In this document: positions 18,864-29,542 of the stretch, piece after piece
Layout: each line of letters begins with the position of its first letter
Position numbering within the stretch: position 1 is the stretch's first letter
Source: Collimonas humicola
GTDB taxonomy: Bacteria > Pseudomonadota > Gammaproteobacteria > Burkholderiales > Burkholderiaceae_D
Length of the DNA: 64,000 nucleotides
Assembly (NCBI RefSeq): GCF_018304945.1
Contig: NZ_JAGQEE010000008.1
Span: 248,001 to 312,000 of the forward strand
Direction of reading: 5' to 3'
Translations under genes and position numbers: made by a program
The notes under the pieces: model-generated
Databases searched by the model: none
What the model was told of the DNA's origin: nothing
What the model saw: only the letters and a program-made list of their open reading frames with translations

Positions 18864-19613
18864 TTAAAGCAGGCTCATGCCGCCATCGACCACGATTTCC
18901 TCGCCGAGCACATAGGCAGCGTCGTCCGAAGCCAGGAACAAGGCGACCTTGGCTACTTCTGAAGGATGGCCGAAACGCTTGCTCGGGGACTTTTGCGCAA
19001 TCTCGGCTTTTATGCTGTCGGCGACGTCGGGCGGCAGGCCGAATCGATCGAAGATCGGGGTGGCGATGGGACCAGGACTGATCGCATTGATCCGGATCCC
19101 GCGACTGACCAGTTCCAGTCCCAATGACTGCACCAGGGAGCGCAAGGCGGCTTTGCTGGCGCCGTAGACGCTGAAATTCGGCGATCCCAGCTGGTTGGCA
19201 ATCGAGGTGGTGACAATGATGGACGCCGCGGCGCTGAACAGCGGCAACGCTTTCTGGATAGTGAAGAATGCGCCTTTGAAATTGGTCCTCATGATGTCGT
19301 CAAACAGGGTTTCCGAGACCAGCTCCATAGGCGCTGCCGCGGCAACGGCGGCATTGACGAACAGCACGTCCAGGTGCGTGAAGCGGCGTTCTACCTGCTG
19401 CATCAAGGATTCGATTTCGGCCAGATTTCCGGTATCGCTGCGGATCGCCAGGACATCGCCGCCTAACTCATCCCGGGCGCGCGCCAAGCCGTCCGGATCG
19501 CGTCCGGTAATCGCCAGGCGGGCGCCATGCTCCAGGAAAAGCTTGGCGCTTGCCAAGCCGATCCCGCTGGAACCGCCTGTGATGAGTACAGTCTTGCCGT
19601 TCAGTTTGCCCAT
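18864..19613 (-). CDS. Short-chain dehydrogenase/reductase
   Basis: A 249-residue NAD(P)-dependent classical SDR. The cofactor loop TGGSSGIG is near the N terminus, the catalytic Ser lies in IIVTTSIAN and the Tyr/Lys pair in VYGASKAAL; the C terminus (GEEIVVDGGMSLL) is typical. It starts 9 bases after the thiamine-enzyme gene and ends 25 bases before the citrate-synthase-like pair, so all four enzymes look co-expressed. An obvious role is reduction of a ketone made by the thiamine enzyme. Confidence 0.92.
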   Translation of the reverse strand: MGKLNGKTVLITGGSSGIGLASAKLFLEHGARLAITGRDPDGLARARDELGGDVLAIRSDTGNLAEIESLMQQVERRFTHLDVLFVNAAVAAAAPMELVSETLFDDIMRTNFKGAFFTIQKALPLFSAAASIIVTTSIANQLGSPNFSVYGASKAALRSLVQSLGLELVSRGIRINAISPGPIATPIFDRFGLPPDVADSIKAEIAQKSPSKRFGHPSEVAKVALFLASDDAAYVLGEEIVVDGGMSLL

Positions 19614-19622
19614 GTCTGCTCC

Positions 19623-21482
19623 TTATAGATTTCCGGCCAGAACCCGCATGCGAAGATTGATCGGAGGCACCTCGTCGCGGTCTATCAGCACGTCCAGCAG
19701 CGTCGGCCCCGGCCGCGCGCACATCGCAGCGATATCCAGCTTGACCAGATCTTCAGGCGCGCGAATGGTATAAGCTGCAGCGCCCATGGCGCGCGCCATG
19801 GCAGCGAAATCGGTAGGCGGCAGATCGCAGCCGATATGCTCTGCTTCCGCCAGCCGCTGGCCATGCTTGACCATTCCCAAGGCCTGGTCGTTGAGTACGA
19901 CGAAAATGACGGATAGCTTTTCGGCGACGGCTACCGATATTTCCTGACCGTTCATCAGGAAACTGCCGTCACCGGTAATGCACACCACTGGCATTTTCGG
20001 ATTGCCGATGGCGGTGCCGATCGCGCCGCCGATAGCCCAGCCCATCGGCGCAAAATTCATGATGACGCGCAGCCAGCCGCCATAGGTCTTGCGTCGCCCC
20101 GGTGCGCGCGTGCTGCCTCCCCCGCCCTGGCGCCTTTCGGATATGCGCCTGTCCCGGGGTTGCAGATAATGAATCGCCCAGGCGGCGCTATTGCCGGTAT
20201 CGGCAAGGAAACGCGTGGTCGGCGGAAATAACCTGCTGAGCTCACGCATCAGCCGCTGCGGAAGGATCGGTATGACGCTGCTCTCGTATTTTTTGGGAGC
20301 AATCAGCATCGTCTCAGGCTCCCAATGGTCGCTATGCTGCTTGCGGGCGAAGCGTCTCTGTTCATACTCGAAATTGCCGGAGCGGCGAACATCCTGCATG
20401 TGCTTGATCAAGCGATTGAAGATCGACAGGATCCGTCCCCGCATGTGAAAACGCGCCATTGGGCTCTGGCTGAGATGCTCCTCGGTGTCATCAATATGCA
20501 CCAGCCGCGAGTTGAGCAAGCCGTCGCTCCAGCCGCCGCTGCTCCACTCCCCCAAGCCGGTGCCTATCGCCATGATCAAATCCACCGACTTGTCGCGTAA
20601 GGCCGTCTCGGCGGAAGCGTGGCCGGCGAAACCGAATACGCCGCGAAAAAGCGGATGACGCGGATTCACCAGGCCCTTGCCGTCTGGCGTAGTGATCACC
20701 GCAGCGCCGCTCAGGTCGGCAAATTCCAGTATTGAGCCAATCGCTTCGCAGCAGCCCACGCCTACCAGTAAGACGATATTTTCCGCTTTGGAGAGCATCA
20801 GAAGCAGCGTTGCCAGCGCTTCGTCGTCAACCGACGATGATGGCTGCAAAAGCGCCTGCAAATTGTAGGAAGGGACTAATTGCGTATTCGGACTGCGAAA
20901 CACATCGACAGGTATGCTTAAGTGCACCGGTCCGACAGGCGTGCGGATGGACCGCTGCAAAGCAGTCATGAGCTTGTTTTCGAACTGCTGCGGATGGGAT
21001 ATCAGAGAGTTGTAGTGGGTGCAGTGCTGCAGCATGCTCAGCGTATCGACGCCGGTGCAAGTCGACTCTTGCAGAGGATGTTTGCCGAAAGTCGGCAAGG
21101 CTGGTTGCGCCGTGATCACCAGCATGGGGATATTGTTATCGTAGGCGCAAGCCACCCCGGTAATCAAATTGGTGGAGCCGGGGCCGGAGGTGGCGCAGCA
21201 GACGCCGATTTTGCCGGTTTCACGGGCATAGCCGTCGGCCATGTAGGCAGCCCCGGCTTCGTGCCGCGCCAAGACGTGACGCACTCCGCCCCTGCGGCCG
21301 CTTCTGGCAAGGGCATTGAAAAAAGGCTCGATGGCGCCGCCAGGAACACCGAAGACGCATTCGATTTCCATCTGCTCCAGATAGGCCACCAGCAGATCGG
21401 CTACTACCATGGGCGACGCGGAAGGCCGCTCCCAATTCTTACCCGGCATATCGCCATACACCGGAAAATTATCAGCACCCAT
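19623..21482 (-). CDS. Thiamine-diphosphate enzyme, acetolactate-synthase-like
   Basis: A 619-residue TPP-dependent enzyme of the acetolactate synthase/pyruvate oxidase family. The N-terminal domain has VFGVPGGAIEPFFNAL and the activating glutamate in LARHEAGAAYMADGYAR; the C-terminal TPP/Mg motif is GDGSFLMNGQE followed by the conserved Asn in VVLNDQALGM. It carries an unusual Gly/Arg-rich insertion (RRISERRQGGGGSTRAPGRR) before the TPP domain. The ATG at 21482 is chosen because AAGAAGGGA lies at the right distance; an upstream start at 21614 has no such site. It heads the leftward operon. No regulatory ilvN-type subunit is present, so valine/isoleucine synthesis is less likely than a specialised ketol-forming step. 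Confidence 0.88.
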   Translation of the reverse strand: MGADNFPVYGDMPGKNWERPSASPMVVADLLVAYLEQMEIECVFGVPGGAIEPFFNALARSGRRGGVRHVLARHEAGAAYMADGYARETGKIGVCCATSGPGSTNLITGVACAYDNNIPMLVITAQPALPTFGKHPLQESTCTGVDTLSMLQHCTHYNSLISHPQQFENKLMTALQRSIRTPVGPVHLSIPVDVFRSPNTQLVPSYNLQALLQPSSSVDDEALATLLLMLSKAENIVLLVGVGCCEAIGSILEFADLSGAAVITTPDGKGLVNPRHPLFRGVFGFAGHASAETALRDKSVDLIMAIGTGLGEWSSGGWSDGLLNSRLVHIDDTEEHLSQSPMARFHMRGRILSIFNRLIKHMQDVRRSGNFEYEQRRFARKQHSDHWEPETMLIAPKKYESSVIPILPQRLMRELSRLFPPTTRFLADTGNSAAWAIHYLQPRDRRISERRQGGGGSTRAPGRRKTYGGWLRVIMNFAPMGWAIGGAIGTAIGNPKMPVVCITGDGSFLMNGQEISVAVAEKLSVIFVVLNDQALGMVKHGQRLAEAEHIGCDLPPTDFAAMARAMGAAAYTIRAPEDLVKLDIAAMCARPGPTLLDVLIDRDEVPPINLRMRVLAGNL

Positions 21483-22069
21483 ATCAAATCCCTTCTTGAT
21501 GGCGGGAAGATTGCTGCGGTACGTCGATGCACGTCGGACATTCTCGCGGGCGCCAGTGCCGGAGAAATATTGCCATACGGAAATTAATTGTAGCCTTCTC
21601 TTAGCAAATCGCAAAGCAAATAATCAAATCAAGTCGCTCTGACAACGATCCGGTCTTGAGTACTGGATGCCCAATGTTGCCGTTTTCTTCAAATATTGCC
21701 ACCTATCAATATTGACAGCTATTTTTCTGAGATCTAATGCATTAATGTTAATAAGCGGTTAATGGTTATTGAACTGCCCTGCCATCGGACGCAACCTGCT
21801 ATTCACTAGGGGAAAACCAGCCATGGTCATCGCCATGCCGTAGGCTCCACCTGGAATTGCAACGCGCCGGCCTGCCTGCCAGGCGATGCAATCCGCCTAT
21901 GACGCCATTGGCCGCGTCTGCATCAACCGGCAGATCGCTATCAACGGCGACTGCACGGTCAACAGCATCACGACTGGCGGCGCACCGCTCATCCTGGCGG
22001 CGGCATCTCCGGCTTGCAATATGGCGGCATGCAGCGCAAGCCGGCTGGCCGCATATCAGGAGGCAACCC
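21483..22069. other. Divergent intergenic region between two operons
   Basis: This 587-base stretch separates the leftward metabolic/sensory operon from the rightward sensory operon. The central part (about 21640-21790) is AT-rich and should hold both promoters. A weak promoter-like TTGACA (21712) with TAATGC 17 bases on is visible. From about 21840 to 22069 GC rises and several short frames open on both strands, none with a recognisable product; one open frame on the plus strand from 21886 has regular cysteines but no family match. Confidence 0.5.
21692..21713. promoter_or_regulatory. Palindrome touching a -35-like box
   Basis: AATATTG (21692-21698) and CAATATT (21707-21713) form a perfect 7-base dyad with an 8-base spacer, two bases into a TTGACA (21712-21717). 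This is the kind of place where an operator would sit in the divergent promoter region. No regulator is assigned. Confidence 0.35.
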
Positions 22070-23224
22070 ATGGTGAGAAAATCGCTTATCTTTTTCGTAT
22101 TCAGCACGATGCTTGCAGGCCAGCTGCATGCTGCGGATCCGGGAATTTCCGACACCGAAGTACGCCTGGGCATGGTTAACGCGCAATCCGGGGCCGCCGC
22201 CGGGCTGGGCCAAGGCATGCGGGTTGGCGCCATGGCGGTTTTCAACGATATCAACGGCAACGGCGGGATTCACGGACGGCAGATAAATTTGCTGGTGGAC
22301 GACGATGCCTACGATCCCAACAAGGCAATCGATGCAACATTGAAAATGACGGAGGAAATGAATGTCTTTGCTTTGTTCGGGTATGTAGGAACGCCAACCG
22401 CAAACGCTGTCCTGCCTATTATCAAGGACACGAAAATACCTCTCGTGGGGATATTCAGCGGAGCGATGTTTTTACGAAAGCCAGTCATTCCGGAAGTGTT
22501 CAATCTGCGCGCCAGCTACGGAGATGAAACGGAAATCCTGGTCGATCATTTCATCAAGGATAAAGGCGCCAAACGCTTTGCAGTCTTTTATCAAGACGAC
22601 GGATTCGGCCTGGCGGTGCTGGCCGGAACAGAACAGGCATTAAAACGGCGCAACATCGACGTTGTCGCCAAAGCGACTTTCCAGCGCGGCACGATTGCCA
22701 TCCAGGCCGGGCTCGCCACCCTGATCGAGAGCAGGCCTGACGTGGTGATCATGGCCGGTCCCTATACGCCTCTGTCGGCATTTATCAAAGATGCGAAGAG
22801 AGAGGGATTGAATGCCAATCTGGCGACCGTGTCCTTCGTCGGAACAGACAATCTGGTGAAGCTATTGGGAGTCGACGGCGACGGCGTCGTCATATCGCAA
22901 GTAGTCCCTTTTCCAGAAAATCGCGGCTTGCCGCTCGCTAGAGAATGTGCAACCTTGATCGAAAAATACGCCCCAGGGGAAAAGCTCGGATTTGTTAATT
23001 TCGAAGGATGCATTGCCGCCAGGGCCATGGCAATCGCCCTGGAAAGAAGCGGCTCGGGATTGACGCGGCTGGGACTCATCCGCGCTCTCGAATCGATCAA
23101 GGGATTGGATATCGGCGGCATGCAGCTTAACCTCGGGCCGGACAATCATCAGGCCTCGAACTCAGTTTTTTTGACCAGAATATCGCAAGGAAAAATAACC
23201 TCGGTTGAGACCATTCCAAAATAG
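22070..23224 (+). CDS. Periplasmic binding protein, LivJ/Peripla_BP_6-like
   Basis: A 384-residue branched-chain-amino-acid-type binding protein. A perfect AGGAGG at 22058 fixes the start, which opens a signal peptide (SLIFFVFSTMLAGQLHA). The mature part starts with the family pattern ISDTEVRLGMVNAQSG and continues with RVGAMAVFNDINGNGGIHG and a two-lobe layout. No Liv permease or ATPase genes accompany it. Instead a hybrid sensor kinase follows after 54 bases, so it most likely captures a small ligand for that kinase. Ligand unknown. Confidence 0.9.
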   Translation: MVRKSLIFFVFSTMLAGQLHAADPGISDTEVRLGMVNAQSGAAAGLGQGMRVGAMAVFNDINGNGGIHGRQINLLVDDDAYDPNKAIDATLKMTEEMNVFALFGYVGTPTANAVLPIIKDTKIPLVGIFSGAMFLRKPVIPEVFNLRASYGDETEILVDHFIKDKGAKRFAVFYQDDGFGLAVLAGTEQALKRRNIDVVAKATFQRGTIAIQAGLATLIESRPDVVIMAGPYTPLSAFIKDAKREGLNANLATVSFVGTDNLVKLLGVDGDGVVISQVVPFPENRGLPLARECATLIEKYAPGEKLGFVNFEGCIAARAMAIALERSGSGLTRLGLIRALESIKGLDIGGMQLNLGPDNHQASNSVFLTRISQGKITSVETIPK

Positions 23225-23278
23225 CAGATGCGATGTCCAACCTGACAGAGAAGTTAGGCGTTAAAAAACGAGGTCTTC

Positions 23279-26200
23279 GTGAAAATAAAAACGAAACTGA
23301 TGGCGAGCACCGGATTGCTGTTACTGGGGGTGATGGCGATCTCCGTGACAAGTCTCATCGCTTTAACCGCTGTTTCTTCAAGCGTATACAGGCTGACCGA
23401 CGAAGCACTGCCCTTGCAATTGAAGACAAGCGAACTGCAGCGGACAATCGAAAAAATGTCAGCCAATTTTTTCACGCTCGGCATGTCCACTGATCGTCAG
23501 CAACAAGCGCAATCGTCTGCGGCGATCAATGGCAATATCAAATCGCTCGAGACCATCACGCGCGATATCCAGAAGCTGGACAGGCAAGGCATGGAGATCA
23601 ATCCTGCCTTGTACAGGGACATGCAGAACAAGATGAACTTGGCGGTCAGCGACCGCTTAAGCGATACCGAAATATTCAGAGACGAGGCTCGCAACGTTAA
23701 AGGCACGTTAACAAATATAGAGCAATCGATAAGCACCGTTAAGACTAGTATTGACTCGCTGAATATCCAGGCAGAAAAAGTGGTCGCCGCGGCACAGCAA
23801 GAAAATCTTTCATCGAACCAGATCATCAAAGAATTCAGCAGCATCAGGCTGCACGTGAAAGACTTGATCATCATCGTGGGCGAGCTTGAAACCGTAAAGA
23901 ACCGCTATCGGCTCACCCCCCTGGTGGAGCGCATGAAAGCTGCGGAAAATGCGATAAAGAATATTTCTTACACCCAGGATGACACGACAAAAATCAAGGA
24001 AATAGGCGATTCCGTTTCTGCATTGATTGAGCGCGTTCTCAACAACAAAAGCGGATTGATTGCCTTGCGCGCCAAAGTATTTGCGAACATCAGCGCAGAG
24101 GCCGATTATTTTTCGGAAAAGAAAAACATCATCCAGGAATTGGAGTCCGTTGACGCAAAGATATCCGAGGCCATCGATCCGATTGAAATGCAGCTCGTCC
24201 GCGACCGCCACGAGCTCGAAGCTGCCAATGCTTTCCTGCAGCAAGCGACACGCGTGAAAGACGCTGGAAACGCCATCACCGTCGATGTCAACGAGCTCAA
24301 TAGCGCAATTGCAGGCGTGATCCTGAGCGAATCGGAGAGCCAATTCAAAACCAGCGTGGCCGTTGCAAGGACCGAAGCCAAAGAGTTGCAGGAGAGCGAT
24401 TCCTTATTCAGAAAGGAGCTGCTGGAAACGCGGAAAAAAAAATACATTACCGATGCAAATGCCATCAGCCGGCTTATCCGGGTACTCATTGAGGGATCTG
24501 AAAGAATCATCACGGCAAAGGCGCGCGTGCTTGTAAGCGACGTTGCGCTGCGCGAAATCGTCGAGCAGGTGAATGTCGTCTCGCAGGGAAGAATGGCTTA
24601 CAGCGACTTGCAAGTGGAAAAAATCGGCGAGCAGCAGCAAGGCGTGGTATCGAATGTTCAAGGTTCGGTCAATGCATCGTTTATCGTCATCATGGTCGCG
24701 ACATTATTGCTGGGTTTCTGCGGCATCGCCGTCAATACGAAAATCGGAGCCTCGATCGTTCGTCCGCTTTCCCGTTTATCCACCACTATCGAACGCATAC
24801 GAGGCGGCAAGGATCTCTCTTTGCGGGTGCTCGAACACGGCTCGGACGAAATCGGCATACTGATCAACGGCTTTAACAGCATGCTCGAGAATATCGACCA
24901 GCGCGATACCCAGCTCAAGCTCGCGACTGCGGAAGCGCAGGCCGGAAGCCGCGCGAAGTCGGAATTTCTTGCCAAGATGAGCCACGAAATCCGCACCCCC
25001 ATGAACGGCGTGCTGGGCATGACCGAATTATTGCTGCGCACCGATCTCAGCGCCAAGCAACAACGTTTCGTCAACTCGGTGTACCGCTCCGGCGAATCTC
25101 TTCTGACAGTGATTGACGACATCCTGGATTTTTCAAAGATCGAAGCCGGCAGGCTGACATTGGAACAAAACGAATTCAATTTGCGGCAGACGATTGACGA
25201 TGTCATTGTCTTGCTTGCTCACAGCGCGCATCGCAAGGACCTCGATCTCATTTGCCATATGGCAGACAATTTGCCTCAGAATGTCCAAGGCGATTCGGTG
25301 CGCCTGCGACAAGTCATCACGAATCTGATCAACAATGCGATCAAGTTCACCGACCACGGACAAGTAGTGCTGGACGTGCGCTGCGAGGACCAGGACCGTG
25401 TCTGTTTTACGGTATCCGATACGGGCATAGGAATAGCGCCGGGGGTCGCAGCGAATCTGTTCCAGCCTTTCCAGCAAGCGGACAGTTCAATTTCACGTAA
25501 ATATGGCGGGACCGGACTGGGCTTGGTCATCACCAAGCAGCTCGTCGAAATGATGGGCGGGACAATCGAATTGAAGAGTTCGCCAGGTCAGGGGTCGATT
25601 TTTTCGTTCACCTTGCACTTTGAGCGGCTAGCTGAGGCGGCCGCCACCCATGCTTCTGCCATGCGGGCATCGCTAGCCGGGGTGAAAATACTGATCGTCG
25701 ACGACAATGCGACCGACCGCAGCATCCTTCTGGAGCATGCGGGTGAATGGAAGATGGATGCCGCAAGCGCCTCGAGCGGCGCAGAGGCGTTGCAACAGTT
25801 GCGCGCCGCCGTGGCCAATGACGCCCGCTTTGATGTCGCCATCATCGACGTCTGCATGCCGGTCATGGATGGCGCTGCTCTCGTAAAAGCGGTCAAAGCC
25901 GATGCTTCCCTGGCTCAACTGAAGATCATCATGCTGACTTCGTTCGACACCGTCGACGACATCAATCTTGCCCGCAAGCTGGGGGTCGAATACTGCTTCA
26001 ATAAGCCTGTGCGTGGAACCGATCTCTACGACGGCATCGTCACTGCAATGGCAGGAAATGCGCCAAATGCCGCGCGGCCCACGCTGACGGCGATCACTCC
26101 GGCATGCGCTCCGGCCGACAGTTCAGCTTCCCGTTCTCCTATGACGGTCAAAGTTTTACTGGCGGAGGACAACACAATCAATCAAGAAATCGCTGCAGCA

Positions 26201-26935
26201 ATGCTTGAGGATACCGAGTACCACGTCACCATCGCTGAAAACGGTCATGCGGTGCTGTCCATGCTTGCTGCGGGCGATTTCGATGTTGTATTGATGGATT
26301 GCCAAATGCCGGAAATGGACGGCTTCCAGGCCACGCGCGTGCTGCGGCGCCAGGAACACCTCACCGGCTGCCCGCGCATACCCGTCATCGCGCTTACCGC
26401 GAATGCAATTGGCGGCGACAGAGAACGCTGCCTGGAAGCCGGCATGGACGACTATATATCGAAGCCGTTTCGTCGCGACATACTGTTGAAGACGCTGGCG
26501 CACTGGACACAAGCCGCAAAAATCGCGCCGAGCCCCGTATCAATTGCAGACGAGGCGCTGACCACGTCATCCGCGATGGAAGCTGTCATCATCGACCCTA
26601 AAGCGCTGCAGGCACTGCGCTCGCTGCAAAGACCCGGGCGTCCTGACGTGCTGACCCGGGTTGTCGATCTGTTTATTCTTGACGCGCCCCGCTTGCTTGC
26701 CGCAATGCGCAAGGCCGTCGCGGAAAATGATGCTGAGGCTTTGCGGCATGCGGCGCATACGCTGAAATCGACAAGTGCGAATGTCGGCGCCGTGGCGCTC
26801 GCCGCGAACTGCCGTGAAATCGAACAATTGGCGCGATCCGCGAATGTTGCAGCCGCCGCCGCACCATTGGATGGCGCGGTGGGAGAACTTGATCGCGTCC
26901 TTGCAGCACTTGCATTGGAAAGGGTTGCCGCATGA
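23279..26935 (+). CDS. Hybrid sensor histidine kinase with two REC domains and Hpt
   Basis: A 1218-residue membrane kinase with a GTG start preceded by GAGG. A helix at about 8-30 and another at about 464-485 ([18 protein letters not shown]) enclose a roughly 430-residue, helix-rich periplasmic domain, unusually large. Then come HAMP, HisKA with [13 protein letters not shown] (His near 568), HATPase with GTGLGL, a receiver ([11 protein letters not shown], Asp near 856), a second receiver ([12 protein letters not shown], near 1005) and a C-terminal Hpt ([10 protein letters not shown], near 1157). The architecture is BarA/TorS-like. Its gene overlaps the next, a c-di-GMP response regulator, by four bases, so phosphotransfer from Hpt to that protein is the simplest model. 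Confidence 0.95.
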   Translation: MKIKTKLMASTGLLLLGVMAISVTSLIALTAVSSSVYRLTDEALPLQLKTSELQRTIEKMSANFFTLGMSTDRQQQAQSSAAINGNIKSLETITRDIQKLDRQGMEINPALYRDMQNKMNLAVSDRLSDTEIFRDEARNVKGTLTNIEQSISTVKTSIDSLNIQAEKVVAAAQQENLSSNQIIKEFSSIRLHVKDLIIIVGELETVKNRYRLTPLVERMKAAENAIKNISYTQDDTTKIKEIGDSVSALIERVLNNKSGLIALRAKVFANISAEADYFSEKKNIIQELESVDAKISEAIDPIEMQLVRDRHELEAANAFLQQATRVKDAGNAITVDVNELNSAIAGVILSESESQFKTSVAVARTEAKELQESDSLFRKELLETRKKKYITDANAISRLIRVLIEGSERIITAKARVLVSDVALREIVEQVNVVSQGRMAYSDLQVEKIGEQQQGVVSNVQGSVNASFIVIMVATLLLGFCGIAVNTKIGASIVRPLSRLSTTIERIRGGKDLSLRVLEHGSDEIGILINGFNSMLENIDQRDTQLKLATAEAQAGSRAKSEFLAKMSHEIRTPMNGVLGMTELLLRTDLSAKQQRFVNSVYRSGESLLTVIDDILDFSKIEAGRLTLEQNEFNLRQTIDDVIVLLAHSAHRKDLDLICHMADNLPQNVQGDSVRLRQVITNLINNAIKFTDHGQVVLDVRCEDQDRVCFTVSDTGIGIAPGVAANLFQPFQQADSSISRKYGGTGLGLVITKQLVEMMGGTIELKSSPGQGSIFSFTLHFERLAEAAATHASAMRASLAGVKILIVDDNATDRSILLEHAGEWKMDAASASSGAEALQQLRAAVANDARFDVAIIDVCMPVMDGAALVKAVKADASLAQLKIIMLTSFDTVDDINLARKLGVEYCFNKPVRGTDLYDGIVTAMAGNAPNAARPTLTAITPACAPADSSASRSPMTVKVLLAEDNTINQEIAAAMLEDTEYHVTIAENGHAVLSMLAAGDFDVVLMDCQMPEMDGFQATRVLRRQEHLTGCPRIPVIALTANAIGGDRERCLEAGMDDYISKPFRRDILLKTLAHWTQAAKIAPSPVSIADEALTTSSAMEAVIIDPKALQALRSLQRPGRPDVLTRVVDLFILDAPRLLAAMRKAVAENDAEALRHAAHTLKSTSANVGAVALAANCREIEQLARSANVAAAAAPLDGAVGELDRVLAALALERVAA

Positions 26936-29472
26936 GCCAAGAAACCAACAGCCTTACCCTGGTGCTTGTCGTGGATGACGATGCGATGACCCGTATGCTT
27001 GTCGTCGAGGCGCTCGAGCCGGAGGGTTTCACGGTGGCGGAAGCAGCCAGCGGCATCGAAGGCATCGAGATGTTCCGGCGGCTCCAGCCTGACATCATGC
27101 TGTTAGACGTCAGCATGCCTGAGATGGACGGATTCGAGTGCTGCAAGCGCATACGTGAATTACCTGAGGGAAAGCGGATACCGATTGTCGTCCTCACCGG
27201 AAACGACGATGACGAATCGATTACGCAGGCATTTAAAGCCGGCGCTACTGATTTTCTTTCCAAGCCCATGCGCTGGAAACTGCTTCCGCATCGGGTGCGC
27301 TACTTGCTGAGGGCAAGCGAAGCATTGCAGGACCTGGCGCGCAGCGAGGCCAGTCTCACATATGCTCAGGGATTGGCCCACGTGGGAAACTGGGAATATG
27401 ACCCGGAAAGCGCTGACGGTTACTGGTCTCCTGAAATCTATCGAATTCTGGGGCTCGACGAAAATAACACGCCGCCCCGTTTCGAATCGCTGCTGCAAGC
27501 GGCGCCCAACGATGAGCAACCCAAATTGATTTATTGCTTCATGAATCTACGTACCGAGGGCATCAGCTATAGCCTGGAGCACCGCATCACGCGCCCCGAC
27601 GGGGACCAGCGAATTGTTCTCCAGCAGGCGGAAGCGTTGCGCGAGCAAGGCCGGATCCTGGCGCTGCGAGGCACTTTGCAGGACATCACCGAACGGAAGA
27701 TGCACGAAGCAAGGATCGAGTACCTGGCCAACCATGACGCGCTTACCGACCTGCCCAACCGCAACTTGTTAAGCGACCGCATTACACAGTCAATCGCTCA
27801 TGCGAATCGTAACGGCCAGCATATGGCTGTGATGTTTCTCGATCTGGATCGATTCAAATTCATTAATGACAATTTCGGCCACCCCGCGGGAGACAGCTTG
27901 CTGAAAGCCGTTGCGACCAGGCTGAAAGCGGCGACGCGCGAAGAGGATACCGTAGCGCGGCTGGGAGGAGATGAGTTCGTCATCATGCTGCCGGCTTTCA
28001 GCACTCCCGATAATACGGAGACTGCGGTACGAAGAGTACTAGAGGCATTTTCCGCGCCCTTCTCTGTCGGCGATCACGAACTGCATATCACGACCAGCAT
28101 CGGGGTGAGCATTTATCCGGAGGACGGCGGCAATAGCGAGACCTTGCTTAAAACGGCCGATGCCGCCTTATACAGCGCGAAAGAAAAGGGCAGGAATTGC
28201 TCCCAGCTCTATACCCGCGAGATGGGCGTCCAGGTAGAGGAACAGGCGGAGCTCGAAAATGCACTGCGCCTGGCTGTCCTGCAGCATGAATTCGAGCTCC
28301 ACTATCAACCCAAGGTCGACCTCAAAAGCCGCCGTGTCAATGGCGTTGAAGCGCTGCTGCGCTGGCGCCGTCCAGGAGTTGGCTTGATCCCTCCGGATAG
28401 CTTCATTCCGTTGGCAGAAGAAACGGGATTGATTGTACCGATAGGCGAATGGGTATTGAGAACGGCTTGCGTCCAGGCCAAAGCCTGGCAAGCCGCCGGG
28501 CATCTTGAGTTAAGCATGGCCGTGAACGTGTCAGCGCGCCAATTCCGGCAGCAAAATGTTATAGAACTGGTCCGCAGCGCTCTGCTTGACAGCGGCCTTG
28601 CGGCCGAATACCTGGAACTGGAGCTGACAGAAAGCGTGCTCATGCGTGATCGAGAGACTGCGGTGAAAACCCTGCGCAGCCTCAAAGAGATAGGCGTGGT
28701 TCTAACGCTGGACGATTTCGGCACCGGATATTCGAGCCTCTCCTATCTCAAGGAATTTCCCTTCGACGTAGTGAAGATAGACAAATCGTTCATCTCCGAC
28801 GTGACGAATAGCGTCGATGGCGCTTCGCTCACCAAATCTATCATTGCCATGGCCGAATCTCTTCATATGACGACCGTTGCCGAAGGAGTCGAGACGGAAG
28901 GTCAATTGGGATTTTTGAGCAATAATCGCTGCGACACCATGCAAGGCTACTATTTCAGCCGCCCATTGCCGATAGACGAAATGGATGCGCTGCTTGGCGC
29001 AGGAACGCATCTGCCGAGCGACAACCGCCCCAGCGATCCGCTCAAGCGCACTCTGCTGCTGGTCTGCAACGATGAAGAAATACTGGCCTCCCTCAATCGT
29101 CTTTTACTTCCCGACGGCTATCAAATCTTCAGCACAAGCAGTCCGCTTGAAGCGTTGGAACTGCTGGCGATCCATCCTGTCGGCGTCATCGTATCCGACC
29201 TGGGCAAGCCGGAAATATCCGTCGTCGATCCCTTAAGCCGCGTCAAGGGACTTTATCCGAATATCGTCCGCATCATGCTTTCCGGCTATTCCGAAATACA
29301 GCTGGCGACTGGCGAAATCAATGAGACAACCGTTTATAAATTCCTGACAAAGCCGTGGGACGACCGGCTGCTGCGGCGGCATGTCGGAGAGTCGTTTCGT
29401 CGCTACGAAGCACGCACAAAGCCTAAGAATCCGGTGCAGGAATTCAAACCCAATGCACCTGCTCTGAAATGA
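26932..29472 (+). CDS. Response regulator REC-PAS-GGDEF-EAL-REC
   Basis: An 846-residue cytoplasmic protein, translationally coupled (ATGA) to the hybrid kinase. The N-terminal receiver has VVDDDAMTR and the phosphorylated Asp in [15 protein letters not shown]-like region follows ([20 protein letters not shown]), then GGDEF with intact RLGGDEF near residue 342 and EAL with GVEALLRW near 470 and [13 protein letters not shown] later. The last 130 residues are a second receiver-like domain ([23 protein letters not shown]) of the RpfG/HD-GYP-associated type, in which the first acidic pair is altered. Both catalytic motifs look functional, so net cyclase or esterase activity cannot be decided. Confidence 0.94.
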   Translation: MSQETNSLTLVLVVDDDAMTRMLVVEALEPEGFTVAEAASGIEGIEMFRRLQPDIMLLDVSMPEMDGFECCKRIRELPEGKRIPIVVLTGNDDDESITQAFKAGATDFLSKPMRWKLLPHRVRYLLRASEALQDLARSEASLTYAQGLAHVGNWEYDPESADGYWSPEIYRILGLDENNTPPRFESLLQAAPNDEQPKLIYCFMNLRTEGISYSLEHRITRPDGDQRIVLQQAEALREQGRILALRGTLQDITERKMHEARIEYLANHDALTDLPNRNLLSDRITQSIAHANRNGQHMAVMFLDLDRFKFINDNFGHPAGDSLLKAVATRLKAATREEDTVARLGGDEFVIMLPAFSTPDNTETAVRRVLEAFSAPFSVGDHELHITTSIGVSIYPEDGGNSETLLKTADAALYSAKEKGRNCSQLYTREMGVQVEEQAELENALRLAVLQHEFELHYQPKVDLKSRRVNGVEALLRWRRPGVGLIPPDSFIPLAEETGLIVPIGEWVLRTACVQAKAWQAAGHLELSMAVNVSARQFRQQNVIELVRSALLDSGLAAEYLELELTESVLMRDRETAVKTLRSLKEIGVVLTLDDFGTGYSSLSYLKEFPFDVVKIDKSFISDVTNSVDGASLTKSIIAMAESLHMTTVAEGVETEGQLGFLSNNRCDTMQGYYFSRPLPIDEMDALLGAGTHLPSDNRPSDPLKRTLLLVCNDEEILASLNRLLLPDGYQIFSTSSPLEALELLAIHPVGVIVSDLGKPEISVVDPLSRVKGLYPNIVRIMLSGYSEIQLATGEINETTVYKFLTKPWDDRLLRRHVGESFRRYEARTKPKNPVQEFKPNAPALK

Positions 29473-29542
29473 GGAATCGCGGTACGCCGAACGAAAATTT
29501 TTCTTGAAATGCAGCGGTTTTTGAATCAACACGGAGAAGTTT

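Noticed and set aside
21857-22069. N-terminal extension of the LivJ-like protein
   Set aside because: A perfect AGGAGG and a signal peptide at 22070 show that the true start is internal to this frame.
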